NCBI GenBank assembly: GCA_017999195.1 | Contig: JAGOBP010000200.1 | Span: 1-7,302 of the forward strand | Direction: 5' to 3' | DNA from: Thermoflexales bacterium | GTDB lineage: Bacteria > Chloroflexota > Anaerolineae > Fen-1058 | DNA length: 7,302 bases | In this document: piece by piece, positions 1 to 5,692 of the stretch | How the letters are laid out: each line of letters opens with the position of its first letter | How positions within the stretch are numbered: position 1 is the stretch's first letter | Notes under the pieces: generated by a model | Told to the model about the DNA's origin: nothing | Seen by the model: only the letters and a program-made list of their open reading frames with translations | Database searches by the model: none | Program-made: the position numbers and the translations under genes

Positions 1-206
1 TAAAAGTTCAACGCGCACCGGCGATTCACCGTGGCCGTTTCACGCGAAGAACAGGCGAGGACTTCATCCGGCAGCGCGGGGGAATAAGGATAGGTCTGAT
101 GGTGGAGCAAACGCCAATCGAGTATGGGAGGAGCACCGCGGATTTCGACGACGGCACAGCTGACGCCGTCTGCCGAGGTGCCGGACATCAAGCCGATGAC
201 AATCAT
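1..206 (-). CDS. anmK: Anhydro-N-acetylmuramic acid kinase, N-terminal part (runs off the left edge)
   Basis: AnmK is a cytoplasmic enzyme that hydrolyses the 1,6-anhydro bond of anhydro-MurNAc and phosphorylates it with ATP, giving MurNAc-6-phosphate in peptidoglycan recycling. Reading the minus strand from the ATG at 206-204 gives 68 uninterrupted codons and no stop before the edge. The protein begins MIVIGLMSGTSADGVS; G-L-M-S-G-T-S (residues 5-11) followed by D13-G14 is the hallmark N-terminal nucleotide-binding loop of the family. A later C-A-L-N-F (about residues 64-68) also fits the family. Full-length members are about 370-400 residues, so most of the gene lies outside. A strong AAGAGGAGG stands 4 bases before the ATG and settles the start. 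One oddity is Ser16 where the family usually has a second Asp (DGVD/DGID). The gene is divergent from the repressor operon and shares its control region. Identification is confident; activity cannot be judged from this fragment. Confidence 0.9.
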   Translation of the reverse strand, partial: MIVIGLMSGTSADGVSCAVVEIRGAPPILDWRLLHHQTYPYSPALPDEVLACSSRETATVNRRCALNF

Positions 207-210
207 AAGG

Positions 211-219
211 CCTCCTCTT
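211..219 (-). promoter_or_regulatory. Ribosome binding site of anmK
   Basis: On the minus strand the bases read AAGAGGAGG, a strong match to the anti-Shine-Dalgarno, ending 4 bases before the ATG at 206. It is the best ribosome binding site in the divergent region and fixes the start of anmK. It also overlaps the -35 box of the opposing promoter by two bases. Confidence 0.75.
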
Positions 220-246
220 GACAAAGTATCCTATATATAATATAAC
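218..246 (+). promoter_or_regulatory. Sigma-70-type promoter of the gntR-namZ-transporter operon
   Basis: A perfect -35 box TTGACA (218-223) is followed after 17 bp by TATAAC (241-246), five of six matches to TATAAT. The predicted transcription start is near 252-254, about 30 bases before the repressor's ATG at 284. The region between the boxes is very AT-rich compared with its surroundings. A second TATAAT-like hexamer at 236-241 is only 12 bp from the -35 box and is less likely to be used. The start point would fall inside the palindromic operator at 245-260, so autoregulation by the downstream repressor is likely. Confidence 0.75.
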
Positions 247-266
247 AGGTCTAGACCATTTGTCTA
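239..266 (-). promoter_or_regulatory. Candidate promoter of anmK, overlapping the opposing promoter
   Basis: On the minus strand TAGACA (266-261, five of six matches to TTGACA) is separated by 16 bp from TATATT (244-239, five of six matches to TATAAT). Transcription would start near 232 and give a leader of about 25 bases containing the anmK ribosome binding site. Its -10 box shares bases 241-244 with the -10 box of the plus-strand promoter, so polymerase probably cannot occupy both at once. The 16-bp spacer is exactly the palindromic operator. An alternative pair, TAGACC with GATACT further downstream, is also possible but weaker. Confidence 0.55.
245..260. promoter_or_regulatory. Palindromic operator resembling the DasR/NagR 'dre' element
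   Basis: The sequence ACAGGTCTAGACCATT contains the perfect 10-bp palindrome GGTCTAGACC (248-257). Against the DasR/NagR (GntR/HutC) operator consensus ACTGGTCTAGACCAGT, quoted from memory, it matches 14 of 16 positions. A GntR/HutC-type protein is encoded immediately downstream, which makes it the obvious ligand. The site covers the predicted start point of the plus-strand promoter and fills the -10/-35 spacer of the candidate anmK promoter, so binding would repress both directions. The effector is unknown; GlcN-6-P and GlcNAc-6-P are the known signals for relatives. Confidence 0.8.
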
Positions 267-270
267 GTCA
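261..270. promoter_or_regulatory. Possible secondary, degenerate operator site
   Basis: TGTCTAGTCA lies directly after the main operator. It repeats the core GTCTAG of that site 13 bp further on, followed by TC instead of AC, and is only partly palindromic. It overlaps the -35 box of the candidate anmK promoter. It may be a weaker second contact for the repressor or only a chance resemblance. Confidence 0.35.
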
Positions 271-283
271 CGCCTTTTGCCCT

Positions 284-1042
284 ATGCCGCCTCGCTCAAA
301 TCAGCCTAGCGTTTTGCGACGTGATCATCCTATCCCGCTGTACCAGCAGCTGGAAACTGCGTTGCGTGCGCAGATCGAAAGCGGCCGTTTCGCGGAACAT
401 CAGCGCTTGCCCTCCGAGCGCGAACTGGTCGATCAGTTTGGCGTAAGCCGCATGACGGTCCGTCAGGCTTTGGTTGCGCTGACCCAGGAAGGGTTGATTT
501 ACGGTCGGGTTGGAAAAGGCACCTTCATCAGCGCGCCCAAGATTGACCAACAATTCTCGGCCCTGACCGGTTTTACGGAAGATATGCAACTGCGCGGGCA
601 GCAGCCCAGCAGCCGTGTGTTGAAGGCCGTGTCCCTGGCGGCAAGCAAAGAAGTGGCGAGCGCCCTGCAACTTGAGCCCCAAACACGAGTCTTGAATTTG
701 GTGCGACTTCGTCTGGCGGACGGTACTCCGCTCGCTATCGAATGCGCCTTCCTGCCCGAGCATCTTTGCCCCGATCTACTGAGCCACGACCTGGCGCGCG
801 AATCACTGTACGACGTGCTGCGAAATCAATACGGCTGGAAGTTGGTGCGCGCCCAACAAACCATTGAAGCCCGGCTGGCTGCCGGGGAAGAATTGACATT
901 GCTCGGGCTTCAGCCGCCAGCCCCCGTCCTGGCATTAGAGCGGATTACGTTCGTCGCCGAGAACCTGCCGATTGAGTATGTCCGTTCGCAGTATCGCGGC
1001 GATCGTTACAAATTCACTGCGATGGTGACACCCACCCGATGA
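284..1042 (+). CDS. GntR family transcriptional regulator, HutC/NagR subfamily (UTRA effector domain)
   Basis: This is a 252-residue DNA-binding repressor-type protein, the usual length for the HutC subfamily. Residues about 15-83 form the GntR winged helix: P-L-Y-Q-Q-L, then P-S-E-R-E-L (43-48), then F-G-V-S-R-M-T-V-R-Q-A (52-62), and the wing G-K-G-T-F (78-82). Residues about 90-245 form the UTRA ligand-binding domain, with L-T-G-F-T-E-D (94-100), R-L-A-D-G-T-P-L (143-150) and the terminal E-Y-V-R-S-Q-Y-R-G-D-R-Y (231-242). I chose the ATG at 284 because the longer in-frame reading from a TTG at 218 starts on the -35 box and would translate the operator. No clear Shine-Dalgarno precedes 284, so translation may be weak. 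The stop overlaps the namZ start (ATGA), suggesting coupled translation. By context it probably controls both directions of this locus, sensing an amino-sugar phosphate. That ligand is inferred from DasR/NagR relatives. Confidence 0.9.
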   Translation: MPPRSNQPSVLRRDHPIPLYQQLETALRAQIESGRFAEHQRLPSERELVDQFGVSRMTVRQALVALTQEGLIYGRVGKGTFISAPKIDQQFSALTGFTEDMQLRGQQPSSRVLKAVSLAASKEVASALQLEPQTRVLNLVRLRLADGTPLAIECAFLPEHLCPDLLSHDLARESLYDVLRNQYGWKLVRAQQTIEARLAAGEELTLLGLQPPAPVLALERITFVAENLPIEYVRSQYRGDRYKFTAMVTPTR

Positions 1043-2187
1043 AGACACGCGTCGAACCCGGCCTGGATCGCTTATTATCAGACGACGCCGCGCGCATGTT
1101 GGCCGGCCAACGCATCGGGTTGGTCACCAGTGCGAGCAGCGTCACTCGAAATGTGGTGCCAACCCGCGATGCGCTGCTCGACGCAGGTGTGCAGCTGGTC
1201 GCGCTTTTCGGGCCGGAGCACGGTTTCTCGGCCACGGTCGCTGACGCCGAGCTGGTTCCATCGGGCCGCGATCACCGATCGGGTTTGCCGATCTATTCCT
1301 TGTTTGGGGATGTTTACAAGCCAACGCCCGAAATGCTCGCCGACATCGATACCCTGGTCTATGATTTGCAGGATGTCGGCGTGCGGTTCTACACGTTTAC
1401 GACGACGTTGGCTTTTTTGCTGGAAGCGTGCGCGGAACATCACCGGCCGCTCATTGTGCTCGATCGTCCCAATCCGGTTACGGGGCTGATGATTGAAGGG
1501 CCGCTGATGGAACCTCAGCAGCAAACGTTCCTCGGGCACGGCCCGCTCCCGCTGCGCTATGGCTTGACGCTGGGCGAACTCGCTCATTTTTACAACCGTG
1601 AATTGAACATCGGCGCGGCGCTGCAAGTTGTGACCATACGCGGGTGGAATCGTGCGCACTGGTACGATCAGACGGATTTGCTGTGGGTGCCGCCTTCGCC
1701 CGGCATCCCGCATTTCGACACGACCGTGGTTTATCCGGGCACTTGCTTGATCGAGGGCACGAACGTCACCGAGGGGCGTGGCACGCCGCTGCCTTTTGAA
1801 ATCATCGGTGCGCCGTGGATTGACGGCGAGGCGCTCGCGGCTGAACTCAATGCGTTGCGGCTTGACGGGGTGCGGTTTCGCGCGGTTCAGTTTACGCCAA
1901 GCGAATGGAAGTATCCCCATCAGCTCTGCCAAGGTGTGCAGGTGCATGTCACCGCGCGCGAGGCAGTGCGTCCGGTGACGATGGGCCTGCAATTGATCCG
2001 CACACTCCGCGAGATGTATCCCGGCCAGTTCGCTTGGCGTGCTGAGCATTTTGACTCCTTGATCGGCAACACGTCCACGCGTGAGCAATTGGAACGCGGC
2101 GTGAAGGTCGAGACCATTACGGCGGCGTGGGAAGATGAGCAAGCGGCGTTTAGAGCGCGCAGCCGCGCGTACTGGCTCTACGATTAG
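1039..2187 (+). CDS. namZ: DUF1343 family exo-beta-N-acetylmuramidase NamZ, apparently cytoplasmic
   Basis: NamZ (Bacillus subtilis YbbC is the characterised member) releases MurNAc from the non-reducing end of peptidoglycan glycans and of MurNAc-GlcNAc. The 382-residue protein shows the family's conserved blocks in order: G-L-V-T-S (27-31), F-G-P-E-H-G-F (57-63), Y-D-L-Q-D-V-G-V-R-F-Y-T (108-119), D-R-P-N-P (142-146), E-G-P (153-155), W-V-P-P-S-P (216-221), Y-P-G (232-234), E-G-T-N-V-T-E-G-R-G-T (239-249), P-F-E (252-254) and G-A-P-W (257-260). Glu60 and the acidic residues of the E-G-T-N block are likely active-site candidates, inferred from conservation. Unlike YbbC, it has no signal peptide or membrane segment: it opens MKTRVEPGLD and enters the fold directly. 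It should therefore act in the cytoplasm on imported fragments. The ATG overlaps the repressor's stop and no Shine-Dalgarno is visible, consistent with translational coupling. Confidence 0.9.
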   Translation: MKTRVEPGLDRLLSDDAARMLAGQRIGLVTSASSVTRNVVPTRDALLDAGVQLVALFGPEHGFSATVADAELVPSGRDHRSGLPIYSLFGDVYKPTPEMLADIDTLVYDLQDVGVRFYTFTTTLAFLLEACAEHHRPLIVLDRPNPVTGLMIEGPLMEPQQQTFLGHGPLPLRYGLTLGELAHFYNRELNIGAALQVVTIRGWNRAHWYDQTDLLWVPPSPGIPHFDTTVVYPGTCLIEGTNVTEGRGTPLPFEIIGAPWIDGEALAAELNALRLDGVRFRAVQFTPSEWKYPHQLCQGVQVHVTAREAVRPVTMGLQLIRTLREMYPGQFAWRAEHFDSLIGNTSTREQLERGVKVETITAAWEDEQAAFRARSRAYWLYD

Positions 2188-2326
2188 AGATCTGGCAGAC
2201 ACGCTGTGACTTTCGCCCGTAAGGAGGTGATGCGCGCGAACCGGCTGAGTGACGAACAGATTCACCCCAAGCGTAGGCAAACCTATCGGTCTGACACCGG
2301 GCCGAATCAATCTGGAGGAGAGGAAA
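2188..2326 (+). other. Intergenic region between namZ and the binding-protein gene, with an orphan Shine-Dalgarno
   Basis: These 139 bases contain no clear promoter or terminator. AAGGAGGTGAT (2221-2231) is an almost perfect complement of the 16S rRNA tail, but the nearest ATG (2230) begins inside the motif, too close to use it well, and the next in-frame candidate for the downstream gene (GTG at 2249) is about 21 bases away. A loose dyad GGTCTGACACC (2288-2298) faintly recalls the operator but is not a good match. The true ribosome binding site of the downstream gene is at 2314-2320. Confidence 0.5.
2314..2320 (+). promoter_or_regulatory. Ribosome binding site of the binding-protein gene
   Basis: GGAGGAG ends 6 bases before the ATG at 2327. 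It decides the start: the longer in-frame reading from GTG at 2249 would add 26 hydrophilic residues ahead of the lipoprotein signal peptide and has no ribosome binding site at a workable distance. Confidence 0.85.
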
Positions 2327-3733
2327 ATGAGCAAAGTCTATCGTTCGACTGCGATTCTGATCGTGTTGGTGATGCTCATCAGTGCTTGCGGTACACCCGC
2401 CGCAGCGCCGACCGCGGCAGCGCCGACGACCGCACCCGCCGCTCCGGCAGCCGGAGCCACCGTTGTCCCGTCGCCCGTGCCGACCCTGGTTCGCACTGGC
2501 AAGGGTGGTATCCGCACGAGCAGCAGCGGCTATAAAGGCACGTTGAGCCTGTGGGTGCTGGGCTATACCCCCGGCAACGCGTTTGCGAATCCGTTCGATA
2601 ACGCCGTCACGCAGTTTATGGCGGACAACCCCGACATCAAGGTGGAGATTACCGGTTATCCGCCAAACGATGAGGGCTTTACGAAATTGACCACCGCGCT
2701 GCAAAGCGGCCAGGGCATCGATCTCTTGCGCCTGCCCTCCGACCGACTGCCCCAATTCGTGCGCGACGATTTGATCGAGCCGATTGACGATTACATGACC
2801 GCGGCCGACAAAGCCGACATCCTGCCGAACGTACTCAACGTGACGCGCCTCAAGGACGGCAAAGCCTTCGCCTGGCCGCTCTGGGTGGTGCCGATGGGCA
2901 TGTACCTGAACAAGGACGTCTTTGCCGAGGCGAACGTCGAACTGCCCGCGAAGGATTGGACCTGGGATCAGTTTGTGGAAACGGCCAAGAAGCTGACCTT
3001 CAAGCGCGCCAATGGCGAACAAGTGTACGGCTTCAGCGGCTTTGTTGATCCGGGCGTGGTCAACACGTGGGGCCTGTGGATGAGTGAAGACCCCAGCGTG
3101 CGCGCGCTCACCGCGGACGGCAAGTACGGCTTCAATTCGGAAGCAGCCTACGCAGGTTTGAAGCGCTATGCTGATCTCGCGTTGGTGCACAAGGTTACCC
3201 CGCCCGACTTTGGTTCGCTCAAGGACTCGGACGTCAAGGGCGGCTTCCAAAACAAGCAGTATGCCATGGTCGTGGACGCCACCGGCTTTGCGCCGCAGCT
3301 CAAGGGCGCCAAGATCAACTTTGAGATCTACCCGCTGCCCACCGTCAACGGCAATAAACTCACCGTCGGCGCGGTTGGCTTGATCGCGGTCGCCAAGATC
3401 AGCGACGCAGCCAAACGGCAAGCGGCGATGGATCTGGGTCGCTATCTCACCAGTTCCGAAGTGCAGGAAGACGTGCCGCCCGGCAGCAACGTGCCGACCG
3501 GTTTCTATCTGGCCCCCGGCGCGCGCAAGTCGGTCAAAGTAGTGGATCCGCTTGAGAAGTTCCTGCCCGTGCTCCCCGATATGTGGATCACGCCGCTGGT
3601 GCCCGATTGGGCGAAATTCACGCGCCTCTTCCATCCTGAGTTCCAAAACATCATCTTTGGCAAACAAACCCCTCAGGAAGGGATGAGCAAGATTGCTGAC
3701 GAAGCGGCCAAGTTGCTCGGCGCGACGCCGTAA
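2327..3733 (+). CDS. Sugar ABC transporter substrate-binding lipoprotein (extracellular solute-binding family 1)
   Basis: This 468-residue protein is the extracytoplasmic receptor of the importer encoded by the next two genes. The N-terminus has basic residues, a hydrophobic stretch (about 8-20) and a lipobox I-S-A-C with the lipidated Cys at 21. A flexible Ala/Pro/Thr linker follows to about residue 55, the style seen in Chloroflexota lipoproteins. The mature fold starts near 72 (T-L-S-L-W-V-L-G) and has the usual family-1 landmarks: N-P-D-I-K-V-E (101-107), D-L-L-R-L-P-S-D (132-139), the P-L-W-V-V-P-M-G-M-Y-L-N-K region (184-196), and W-T-W-D-Q-F (211-216) with V-E-T-A-K-K-L-T (217-224). 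The C-terminal helix ends P-Q-E-G-M-S-K-I-A-D-E-A (449-460). Size and motifs fit carbohydrate binding. The specific ligand cannot be read from sequence; the anmK and namZ neighbours suggest MurNAc, anhydro-MurNAc or a muro-disaccharide, which is inference. Confidence 0.9.
   Translation: MSKVYRSTAILIVLVMLISACGTPAAAPTAAAPTTAPAAPAAGATVVPSPVPTLVRTGKGGIRTSSSGYKGTLSLWVLGYTPGNAFANPFDNAVTQFMADNPDIKVEITGYPPNDEGFTKLTTALQSGQGIDLLRLPSDRLPQFVRDDLIEPIDDYMTAADKADILPNVLNVTRLKDGKAFAWPLWVVPMGMYLNKDVFAEANVELPAKDWTWDQFVETAKKLTFKRANGEQVYGFSGFVDPGVVNTWGLWMSEDPSVRALTADGKYGFNSEAAYAGLKRYADLALVHKVTPPDFGSLKDSDVKGGFQNKQYAMVVDATGFAPQLKGAKINFEIYPLPTVNGNKLTVGAVGLIAVAKISDAAKRQAAMDLGRYLTSSEVQEDVPPGSNVPTGFYLAPGARKSVKVVDPLEKFLPVLPDMWITPLVPDWAKFTRLFHPEFQNIIFGKQTPQEGMSKIADEAAKLLGATP
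2402..2428 (+). repeat. Short tandem repeat in the lipoprotein linker
   Basis: GCAGCGCCGAC occurs at 2402-2412 and again at 2417-2427, 15 bases later, encoding successive Ala/Pro/Thr steps of the linker after the lipidated cysteine. It is an in-frame coding repeat that could change linker length by slippage without affecting the folded domain. Confidence 0.6.
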
Positions 3734-3771
3734 CCGATCGCGCACAACAACCTGAGCTGTAGGGCATAGCT

Positions 3772-3816
3772 GTCTTGCGTGGTGCATCGGGCGTTTCCGA
3801 ATGCACCACGCAAGAT
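3772..3816 (+). repeat. Long stem-loop between binding-protein and permease genes
   Basis: CTTGCGTGGTGCAT (3774-3787) is perfectly complementary to ATGCACCACGCAAG (3801-3814). The stem extends outward by T-A and G-U pairs (3773/3815, 3772/3816) and, after a one-base bulge at 3800, inward by CGG/CCG (3788-3790 with 3797-3799), leaving a 6-base loop. There is no run of T after it (ATTTAG follows), so it is not a classical intrinsic terminator. Hairpins in this place, as in malE-malF, are known to protect the upstream transcript and lower expression of the permeases relative to the binding protein. That role is inferred here. A protein-binding dyad is the alternative. Confidence 0.8.
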
Positions 3817-3830
3817 TTAGTAGGTGACTC

Positions 3831-4727
3831 ATGAACCGCGTACGACGCTTTATCAAACAATACGGCTGGGGTTATGTGTTTGTCTTGCCCAGCCTGATTA
3901 CGTTCGCGCTATTCACCTTCGTGCCGGTCGCCTGGTCCTTTATCATTTCTTTTCAGAAGTTCAGCCTGGTGCGCGGCGGTCAGTGGGTCGAGCCGATCTA
4001 TGCCAACTATGTCGATGCCTTTACCATCCTGAACGGCATCTTCAAAACCGCGATTGGCAACACCATCTATTACACGGTCGTCACAGTGACGGCGAACATT
4101 TTCATCGGACTGATTCTGGCTTCGGTCATTCAGTCGCTTAGGCCTCGACTGCGCTCCTTTTTCCGCGCCGCCTATTATTTGCCCGCAGTCACCAGCACGC
4201 TCATCATTGGCTTGACTTGGGCGTATATCTTCAATGCCCAGTGGGGCTTTGCCAATTGGCTGCTCCGCCTGGTAAACCTGCCGCCGGTACGCTGGCTATC
4301 CAACCCCGACATCGCTCTCAACAGCATCCTGTTGTCGGCCGTGCTCACGATGCCGGCGACGGCCATTGTGCTGTTTAGTGCGGCGATCGGCAGCATCCCG
4401 CAAGAATTGTATGAGGCCACCGATCTCGACGGCGCGACCCCGCTTCAAAAATGGTGGTATATCACCGTGCCGCTGCTGAAGTCAACGACCCTGTATCTCA
4501 CGGTGCTGTACACCATCGCGAGTTTTGAAGTGTTCGAGCGCATCTACGTCATGGTGCCCAGCGGCGTGGGCAATTCAACCCAGACGATCGTGACCCAGAT
4601 TTATAACAACGGCTTCAAAGAGTTCGATTTCGGCATCGCCGCCGCGCAAGCCTTCGTCCTGTTCATCATGATCGCGATCGTCGCCGCTTTTCAGTTCCGC
4701 TGGCTGCGCAGTGATGTCGAGTATTGA
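3831..4727 (+). CDS. Sugar ABC transporter permease, MalF/UgpA type
   Basis: This 298-residue inner-membrane protein is one half of the importer channel. It shows six hydrophobic segments at about residues 16-38, 78-100, 113-135, 163-186, 217-239 and 269-289. The cytoplasmic loop carries the EAA motif that docks the ATPase: E-A-T-D-L-D-G-A followed by I-T-V-P-L-L (about 195-216). The length matches three-segment-loop carbohydrate permeases (CUT1), and the short N-terminus lacks the extra segments of enterobacterial MalF. A modest ribosome binding site, AGGTGA (3822-3827), precedes the ATG at 3831, a few bases after the stem-loop. The gene follows the binding protein and precedes the second permease, the standard CUT1 order. 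Family assignment is firm; the substrate is not determined by the sequence. Confidence 0.92.
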   Translation: MNRVRRFIKQYGWGYVFVLPSLITFALFTFVPVAWSFIISFQKFSLVRGGQWVEPIYANYVDAFTILNGIFKTAIGNTIYYTVVTVTANIFIGLILASVIQSLRPRLRSFFRAAYYLPAVTSTLIIGLTWAYIFNAQWGFANWLLRLVNLPPVRWLSNPDIALNSILLSAVLTMPATAIVLFSAAIGSIPQELYEATDLDGATPLQKWWYITVPLLKSTTLYLTVLYTIASFEVFERIYVMVPSGVGNSTQTIVTQIYNNGFKEFDFGIAAAQAFVLFIMIAIVAAFQFRWLRSDVEY

Positions 4728-4807
4728 GCGCGAACATCGCACACCCGATCGGCGACGGCGGCCCGCCGCGTTGCACGTGATTGGACCTGTTGACTGGAGA
4801 CCGATTG

Positions 4808-5683
4808 ATGCCATCTAAAACAATTGCCGGGCAAAAAGCAACGGCGGCTTCGCGCCTGCGCGCGAGTTTGACCGACCGCAATCTTGTGCGCTGGGTCTTG
4901 CTCGGTGTCACGTCCTTCATCGCGCTCTTTCCGATGTACTGGTTGTTCGCCAATGCCTTCACGCCGATCACGTCCAATCCGCCGCTGACGCCGGTACTCG
5001 TGCCCGCCTTCAGGTTGGACAATTTCGAGCGGCTGCTCGTCAACAACAAGTTTTACATGAATTGGATGACGAACAGTCTGGTGGTGGCCTTCGCCGTGAC
5101 GGTGTGGCACATGTTCTTCGATACGCTGGCGGGCTACGCCTTTGCCAAGAAGCGTTTCCCCGGCCGCAACATCCTCTTTGCGATGGTGCTGACCACGCTG
5201 ATGATTCCCATTCACGTCACATTCATTCCGCTCTACATCATCAGCCGCCAACTCGGAATCATAGACTCGCTGTGGGCGTTGATTCTCCCCGGCACGGCCT
5301 CGGTGTTCGGCATTTTCCTGATGCGCCAGTACATCCAGACCCTGCCCAGCGAGTTGATTGACGCGGCCAGGATTGACGGGGCCAGTGAATTCGGCGTCTT
5401 CTGGCATGTGATCTTGCCGCTGTCGACACCGGCCATCGCGGCCCTGGCGATTTTCACTTTCGTGCGCCAGTGGAACGATTTTCTCTGGCCGGTTATCGCT
5501 CTGAACAAGCCACAAAATTACACACTCACCGTCGGCGTGGCCAACTTGCAGGGCGAATTCATGACAGATTGGGGCATCATCTTTTCAGGCGCGGCCCTGG
5601 CCGCGCTGCCGATGATCATCTTCTTTGTGATCTTTCAAAAATACTTTGTCGAGGGCGTTCGCATGGGGGCGCTCAAAGGATAA
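4808..5683 (+). CDS. Sugar ABC transporter permease, MalG/UgpE type
   Basis: This 291-residue membrane protein is the second channel subunit and is expected to pair with the preceding permease. Hydrophobic segments lie at about 27-50, 87-112, 120-145, 152-173, 205-230 and 259-281. The EAA-like docking loop reads E-L-I-D-A-A-R-I-D-G-A with V-I-L-P-L downstream (about 182-205). The C-terminus Y-F-V-E-G-V-R-M-G-A-L-K-G is characteristic of MalG-type CUT1 permeases and marks a complete gene. I chose the ATG at 4808, which has GGAG (4796-4799) 8 bases upstream. A longer reading from a TTG at 4781 adds nine residues and lacks a ribosome binding site. No ATP-binding subunit follows, so the transporter probably uses an ATPase encoded elsewhere, as with MsiK-type shared ATPases. 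Confidence 0.92.
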   Translation: MPSKTIAGQKATAASRLRASLTDRNLVRWVLLGVTSFIALFPMYWLFANAFTPITSNPPLTPVLVPAFRLDNFERLLVNNKFYMNWMTNSLVVAFAVTVWHMFFDTLAGYAFAKKRFPGRNILFAMVLTTLMIPIHVTFIPLYIISRQLGIIDSLWALILPGTASVFGIFLMRQYIQTLPSELIDAARIDGASEFGVFWHVILPLSTPAIAALAIFTFVRQWNDFLWPVIALNKPQNYTLTVGVANLQGEFMTDWGIIFSGAALAALPMIIFFVIFQKYFVEGVRMGALKG

Positions 5684-5692
5684 GGTCTCAGC

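Noticed and set aside
218..283. Upstream extension of the GntR protein from a TTG at 218
   Set aside because: The TTG is the first half of the perfect -35 box and the extension would translate the promoter and operator; the extra 22 residues do not resemble the GntR N-terminus.
2288..2300. GGTCTGACACCGG upstream of the lipoprotein gene as an operator copy
   Set aside because: It needs a gap to align with the palindrome and matches only a half-site; no promoter is visible next to it.
2249..2326. Longer start (GTG at 2249) for the binding lipoprotein
   Set aside because: It would bury the signal peptide behind 26 polar residues, and a proper ribosome binding site precedes the ATG at 2327.
1078..2334. 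A 418-codon open frame on the minus strand across namZ
   Set aside because: Its composition (Arg, Gln and His rich) and lack of any motif mark it as a shadow of the conserved DUF1343 gene.
2150..3856. A 568-codon open frame on the minus strand across the binding-protein gene
   Set aside because: It is the mirror of a GC-biased coding gene: rich in Arg, His and Gly, with no recognisable domain, while the plus strand encodes a clear lipoprotein family member.
4756..4768. Short GC hairpin CGGCG-gcc-CGCCG between the two permeases as a terminator
   Set aside because: The stem is only five pairs and no T-tract follows; such pairings are expected by chance at this GC content.
4691..5515. A 274-codon open frame on the minus strand across the second permease
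   Set aside because: It is highly charged with no family features and lies opposite a clear MalG-type permease.
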